This document shows positions 7,901 to 10,172 of a stretch of 10,172 bases of DNA, piece by piece; position 1 is the stretch's first letter, and each line of letters starts with the position of its first letter. This stretch comes from an uncultured Prevotellaceae bacterium (GTDB taxonomy: Bacteria; Bacteroidota; Bacteroidia; Bacteroidales; Bacteroidaceae), in NCBI GenBank assembly GCA_945486445.1, contig CALYTD010000018.1, forward strand, positions 1-10,172, in the 5' to 3' direction. The position numbers and the translations under genes are program-made. The notes under the pieces are model-generated. The model had not been told where the DNA came from, searched no databases, and was given only the letters and a program-made list of their open reading frames with translations.

Positions 7901-7962
7901 AACAATCGTCTGGACTGCCGCGCTCGTCTGGGGAATGGCTGCTGACGTTGAAATTGTTGTGA
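4936..7962 (+). CDS. Exported HExxH metallopeptidase with TolB-like propeller and barrel-like C-terminus
   Basis: 1008 residues from the ATG at 4936. That start puts a signal peptide (VLRRCSCLGLLFFYSLLLL) at the N-terminus; an in-frame ATG at 4831 would add 35 residues and overlap the previous gene by 37 bp, so it is less likely. Numbered from 4936: the gluzincin motif HEYTH at 129-133 (5320-5334) supplies two zinc-binding His and the catalytic Glu130; W-Y-H-E-G at 180-184 supplies the likely third ligand Glu183, the arrangement of the peptidase-MA-like group. About 325-600 carries TolB/WD40-like blades (VSRDGKMLSM, FSPDGTVLT, SDIWAVSVADG). About 665-1008 alternates aromatic and polar residues and ends WLLTLKLL, like an outer-membrane barrel. 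The protein is probably anchored in the outer membrane with a protease and a binding propeller; its substrate is unknown. It sits third in the block, 17 bp before the PrsW gene. The protease motif is clear; the barrel is inferred. Confidence 0.85.
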   Translation: MVLRRCSCLGLLFFYSLLLLAKTPFRLYKYEQDSVGSKGARLVYYAPGLSQYIPHIMRQYERAKFMHTELWNVGAPLQPPVMLLTDLQDDGNGGASPLPVNYISIGMAPVNLSYYVMPTVERYAHLFKHEYTHTVMTDRPSSRERRFRALFGAKVVADNHYPMSMLWSYLTTPRWYAPRWYHEGIACFMETWLSGGVGRALGGYDEMYFRSVAHENAPMSTVVGLESEGSTKDFQLGTNAYLYGTRFVNYLVMRHGLDSVMTFYNRTDSSKTFFAAQFKKVFGKSLRKEWKEWQEYERLHQRRNFELLGQYPVTETEALISKPYGSASPLVVDDSMNVAYTAVNYPGDFAHLERIDLTTGRRSRLCNIDGVMLYQVAYVALDKKRQRLFWTDRNSSWRGIRWKGVGENAAYDGVPMDGKLKYQRVSNIVYDNVRDCLYGLLSHEGVTHLVRYDASLKKREVIYTFKFGVSVTDLDVSRDGKMLSMTMVGAKGENSLILFNVTDLDNAKFSYRTLITLDDSNLSQFRFSPDGTVLTGSSYYTGVSDIWAVSVADGSMHLLSNTQTGLFAPYLTASDTLYAMQFSRDGLTPVRFPYKEIHDCNAVEYLGQKAYERNPHLASLAAIGSGRKEASFSEIYDSIKIYNPIKETLFQGAYPDVSGFTDRSAWNNVTPVLGYVFTFSDPLGINTINLATGVSPWSANPWRNRFHAAAEWKYQSWRISASWNKTDFYDLFGPTRRSRKGYDVGVGYKMEYTMQSPFRWYWEATVNAYGDMDALPMFQNIAVTDGINSFQTASFSVGASRTRTSLGGIMPEQGYECEVSGYAYMANGKMFPSLSLSLDEGVLLPFMRNTSGWLRMAVGHNFGDYASSFGNEYFGGFRNNYVDHGDVCRYRTVNAMPGADIDGISAHSFCKATSEINFQPIRFRNVGMLCLYPTYAQMSLFATDLVANPWGKGRFNNYVSIGGQVNVEIMLFNYMKTTWSFGYARCLSQQSSGLPRSSGEWLLTLKLL

Positions 7963-7979
7963 TTAACCTGTAATCGGAT

Positions 7980-8990
7980 ATGCTGATGTTCTTTATAAGT
8001 TTCCTGCCTATTATAATATACATTGTTGTGCTGAAACTACTTGACAGTTTCAAACTTGTCAAGTGGAAGTTCCTTGTTCTGTGCCTGTTGTCTGGTACTT
8101 TCACATGTGCCGTGGCATTCTTTTTTAGTGATACCACAAATGATATGGGCATACAATATTGTGCCCCATTGGTGGAAGAGGGACTTAAAGCCCTTGCCGC
8201 TGTACTGTTGATGCGGGTGTTCAGAATAGTGTTCTTTGCTGAAGCATTATGTTATGGTGCGGCGATAGGCGGTGGTTTTGCCCTGCTTGAGAATATCTTG
8301 TATCTTGCTTACAGTCCGATGATGCTTCCTGCTACGGCTATTTTCCGTGGACTATGCACTGCCATGTTACACATTGGGTGCACGGCTCTCTTCCTTACGC
8401 TTTTTTTGCAGCGGAGATACAATGTTGTAACTAATGGGGATGCAGGCAGAAGATGGTATGACCGGCGGGCGGTGAGGTTGTTGATAGCGATTGTCCCAAG
8501 CATAGTCATACATCAGTTATATAACATACAGGCTCTTCCCCCATTTATCTTAATGCTTGTCGTGGTGGCGGTGTTCTTTATTATTTTCCTTTTTATAAAT
8601 GCCTATAACGAGAGACGCATATACCGTTGGCTTGACAGTACAATCGTTTCAGACGTTGATTTACTCACAGCCATACGCAACGGCACGCTTTCTGACACCA
8701 ATGCCGGTAGGTATTTGCAGTCCGTAAAAGGACAGTTTGAACCAGAAGTGTTCTTTGATATGCTCGGTTATATACAACTTTACCTTGAACTAACCATTTC
8801 TGCCAAGAGCCGTATCATGCTGAAAGAAGCAGGTCTGCCGGTGAAAGAAATGGCAGATGACAAAGCAAAGCGTACCGGCATGATACGTGAGTTCAAGGTG
8901 TTGCGGTCCAATATCGGTGTCATTGGGGAGATAGTTTTGCGTCCGATAGTGAGATTAAGTATGGAGGATTTGAAGATAATAGAGGGTTAG
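7980..8990 (+). CDS. PrsW-family intramembrane metalloprotease
   Basis: 336 residues with about seven hydrophobic segments in the first 210. PrsW hallmarks are present: E66-E67-x-x-K70 in VEEGLK; a G-A-A-I-G-G-G-F-A-x-x-E104-N105 motif; His131 in LHIGC; and a later His178 (IHQLYN). In Bacillus subtilis PrsW cuts the anti-sigma factor RsiW within or near the membrane; roles in Bacteroidota are largely unknown. Residues about 211-336 form a soluble, charged helical tail (ARRxYRWLDS-type start, later LKEAGLPVKEMADDKAKR) not needed for the core fold and possibly a regulatory domain. The gene starts 17 bp after the metallopeptidase stop, so the two are almost certainly co-transcribed. A second in-frame ATG lies at 7986. 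No sigma or anti-sigma gene is visible in the window. Confidence 0.85.
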   Translation: MLMFFISFLPIIIYIVVLKLLDSFKLVKWKFLVLCLLSGTFTCAVAFFFSDTTNDMGIQYCAPLVEEGLKALAAVLLMRVFRIVFFAEALCYGAAIGGGFALLENILYLAYSPMMLPATAIFRGLCTAMLHIGCTALFLTLFLQRRYNVVTNGDAGRRWYDRRAVRLLIAIVPSIVIHQLYNIQALPPFILMLVVVAVFFIIFLFINAYNERRIYRWLDSTIVSDVDLLTAIRNGTLSDTNAGRYLQSVKGQFEPEVFFDMLGYIQLYLELTISAKSRIMLKEAGLPVKEMADDKAKRTGMIREFKVLRSNIGVIGEIVLRPIVRLSMEDLKIIEG

Positions 8991-9034
8991 AAAGATGTGT
9001 CCTCACTTTTGTTGTTGAATATATAGATAGAAAT

Positions 9035-9080
9035 CAAGCCATACGGCAAGATGTAAGTAGTGTTCTTACCGTATGGCTTG
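9035..9080. terminator. Bidirectional terminator between PrsW and rubredoxin genes
   Basis: Perfect 12-bp inverted repeat (9035-9046 with 9069-9080), extended by four more pairs after one mismatch, with a loop of about 12 nt. It lies between two converging genes and can serve both. A good U-tract is lacking on the + side; the - side is moderately T-rich. Confidence 0.7.
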
Positions 9081-9102
9081 TGCCTGTTCTGGTGGTCGTT
9101 GA

Positions 9103-9261
9103 TTATGCTTCGCTGAACTGATCCTTGCCAACGGAGCAGAGAGGGCAAACCCAATCTTCCGGGAGATCTTCAAATGCAGTTCCTGCTGCAATGCCATTTT
9201 CTGGATCACCTACCTCTGGGTCATACTCATAACCGCAGACGTCACATACATACTTCTTCAT
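9103..9261 (-). CDS. Rubredoxin
   Basis: 52 residues, the normal length for this one-domain electron carrier. It begins [15 protein letters not shown] and contains the two iron-binding C-x-x-C knuckles, C6/C9 (VCDVCGY) and C39/C42 (WVCPLC), together with the family's conserved Tyr, Trp and Pro positions. It binds one iron through the four cysteines and passes single electrons in the cytoplasm, in anaerobes often to rubrerythrin or superoxide-reductase systems that remove oxygen species. No such partner gene lies in the window. It converges on the PrsW gene, has its own promoter element 48 bp upstream, and ends just before the shared terminator. The call is firm. Confidence 0.97.
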   Translation of the reverse strand: MKKYVCDVCGYEYDPEVGDPENGIAAGTAFEDLPEDWVCPLCSVGKDQFSEA

Positions 9262-9308
9262 ACTTTGTTGAGATTTTGTTTGTTTATCAATAATGTTGTT
9301 TACTGATG

Positions 9309-9316
9309 CAAATGTA
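9309..9316 (-). promoter_or_regulatory. -7 promoter element of the rubredoxin gene
   Basis: Reads TACATTTG on the minus strand, an exact TAnnTTTG match, with a predicted leader of about 40 nt to the ATG at 9261. No convincing TTTG -33 box is present at the usual distance. Upstream lies an imperfect A/T palindrome (9316-9324 with 9331-9342) that could be an operator. Confidence 0.6.
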
Positions 9317-9418
9317 CATATAATATTTCGATTATACTATGTCAGCATTATCTTTTTTGCCCCCTTAAACTTTTTTTAGCACAAATGATGGCTCCAAGTA
9401 TATGATATGGAAAAGAAA

Positions 9419-9458
9419 ACAAGTGTATGGAATACCTAAAGTAAATCCATACACTTGT
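9419..9458. terminator. Hairpin terminator after the transglycosylase gene
   Basis: Perfect 13-bp inverted repeat (9419-9431 with 9446-9458) with a 14-nt loop. On the minus strand it is followed by a T/C-rich run (TTTTCTTTTCC), and it lies 56 bp past the stop of the minus-strand gene. The plus strand is also T-rich after it, so it may work in both directions. Confidence 0.75.
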
Positions 9459-9514
9459 CTTTCTTATTCTTCTCCTGTGTGAATGTCCAGTCTTATGGTC
9501 AGGTTACGGAAAAC

Positions 9515-9946
9515 TTATCGGTATATCTTCATAACCTTGTTGTAGTAGTTCTGCGTGCCTTTTGTGGTGTATTTAACTCCGCCGTTCCATAGGCGTATTG
9601 CACGTTCTACATCGTTGGTGGGATTATAATGGCTCATTATGAGCACAAACATCTCTCTACTTTTCTTTACATTGAAGCGATCGTTAAGAGTGTACCTCTT
9701 CTTTTCACCCCTTTTTTTCAGAATAGCGTTACAATCTTTCACCAGTATCGGTGTGATCTGCATGGCTCCGCAACTCTGGCCGCTTATGGCGCGGCTGTCT
9801 CCTTCACTCTCTACCTGTGTTATGGCATCCATTAGCGGACCCCAGTCAAATGATTTTGCTCCGTTGTTCATTGCATTTGTCCTTACGGAGGCTGATGTGA
9901 TAAACGCTGTTAATAATACTACCTTTGCAATCTTTGATACAAGCAT
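9515..9946 (-). CDS. Small secreted lytic transglycosylase (SLT-like)
   Basis: 143 residues. Residues 1-25 are a signal peptide (MLVSKIAKVVLLTAFITSAS to about VRTNA). The rest matches the small lysozyme-like SLT fold: the likely catalytic Glu46 in AITQVESEGD, then G-A-M-Q-I-T-P at 60-66, and A-I-R-L-W-N-G-G near 116-123, in the order seen in soluble lytic transglycosylases. Such enzymes cut the MurNAc-GlcNAc bond of peptidoglycan in the periplasm, forming a 1,6-anhydro end. Only the catalytic core is present, with no peptidoglycan-binding domain, as in the small transglycosylases of phages and conjugative elements, so a mobile-element origin is possible. No other transfer gene is seen in the window. 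It is transcribed alone, away from the 9947-10172 region, with no clear -7 element upstream. Confidence 0.82.
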   Translation of the reverse strand: MLVSKIAKVVLLTAFITSASVRTNAMNNGAKSFDWGPLMDAITQVESEGDSRAISGQSCGAMQITPILVKDCNAILKKRGEKKRYTLNDRFNVKKSREMFVLIMSHYNPTNDVERAIRLWNGGVKYTTKGTQNYYNKVMKIYR

Positions 9947-10172
9947 AATGTTAACTTAGGGGAAGTCTGAGTGCTGTCTTTGCCAAGCAAAGGGCACGTT
10001 GTAGGCTATTTCGTGCGGAAATAAACTTTATGTGCCAAGTGACTAATGACGTCTTGTACTCCTTCTCGGCCAAAAGGCCGAGTCACGTTAGCTTATTGCG
10101 GAGCAACGTAATGTGAGACAGATGGTCTTGTCACCGCTCAGGATGTAGTGACGTACAAGGCTATGACAGGTG
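9947..10172. other. Noncoding end region with several stem-loops
   Basis: No frame here looks coding. Stem-loops visible: 9971-9974/9994-9997 plus 9978-9982/9988-9992 around a 5-nt loop; a GC-rich 7-bp hairpin with an AAAA loop at 10065-10082; and 10085-10092 with 10103-10109 (7 pairs with a one-base bulge). A wider complement pairs 10053-10059 with 10153-10159, enclosing the last two. It could be the leader of the transglycosylase mRNA, a small RNA, or an origin or attachment region of a mobile element whose rest lies beyond the window. Confidence 0.4.
10065..10082. repeat. GC-rich hairpin
   Basis: Perfect 7-bp stem (10065-10071 with 10076-10082) closed by an AAAA loop on the plus strand, or TTTT on the minus strand. 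No U-run follows on either strand, so it is not a typical intrinsic terminator. Confidence 0.65.

Noticed and set aside
9629..9959. Plus-strand frames of 68 and 106 residues
   Set aside because: Both lie antisense to the transglycosylase gene, whose signal peptide and catalytic motifs are clear.
10083..10172. Minus-strand frame entering from the window's right edge
   Set aside because: It ends after about 28 codons with no recognisable motif, so coding cannot be supported without the flanking sequence.

Overview
The window looks like a chromosomal segment of an anaerobic member of the Bacteroidota, probably order Bacteroidales (Prevotella- or Bacteroides-like). The evidence is TAnnTTTG-type -7 promoter elements, start codons without clear Shine-Dalgarno sequences, several exported proteins that end in outer-membrane-barrel-like sequence, a free-standing rubredoxin, and moderate GC content. 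This taxonomic placement is inferred; no rRNA or marker gene is present.

Layout. Positions 135-1457 (+) carry a complete PLP-dependent class I/II aminotransferase, closed by a strong intrinsic terminator (1496-1532). A 649-bp gap without a convincing gene follows. It holds an inverted repeat, four tandem copies of a 22-bp repeat (1647-1734), and an AT-rich promoter region with two candidate -7 elements (1979-1986 and 2050-2057). Positions 2107-8990 (+) then hold four genes in one direction: a PAP2 phosphatase fused to an outer-membrane-like C-terminal domain; a membrane-anchored protein of unknown function ending in four 8-residue repeats; a large exported protein combining an HExxH metallopeptidase, a TolB-like propeller and a barrel-like C-terminus; and a PrsW-type intramembrane protease. 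Only the first junction is wide (133 bp), and it is filled with degenerate 8-bp repeats in inverted orientation that can fold into a long hairpin. The remaining junctions are about 70 and 17 bp, so the last three genes, and possibly all four, are likely co-transcribed.

The operon is closed by a hairpin at 9035-9080 that it shares with a convergent rubredoxin gene (9103-9261, -). The rubredoxin has its own TAnnTTTG promoter element. Beyond a second bidirectional hairpin (9419-9458) is a small secreted lytic-transglycosylase-like gene on the minus strand (9515-9946). The last ~220 bp have no recognisable gene but contain several stem-loops.

How the genes may work together. Everything in the four-gene block is predicted to act in the cell envelope: a lipid or isoprenoid phosphatase, an anchored repeat protein, a surface or periplasmic metallopeptidase, and a site-2-like membrane protease. 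I know of no described system with this composition, so it is the best candidate here for an uncharacterised envelope-processing or envelope-sensing module. That functional link is inference from gene order only. The aminotransferase, rubredoxin and transglycosylase appear to be independent units.
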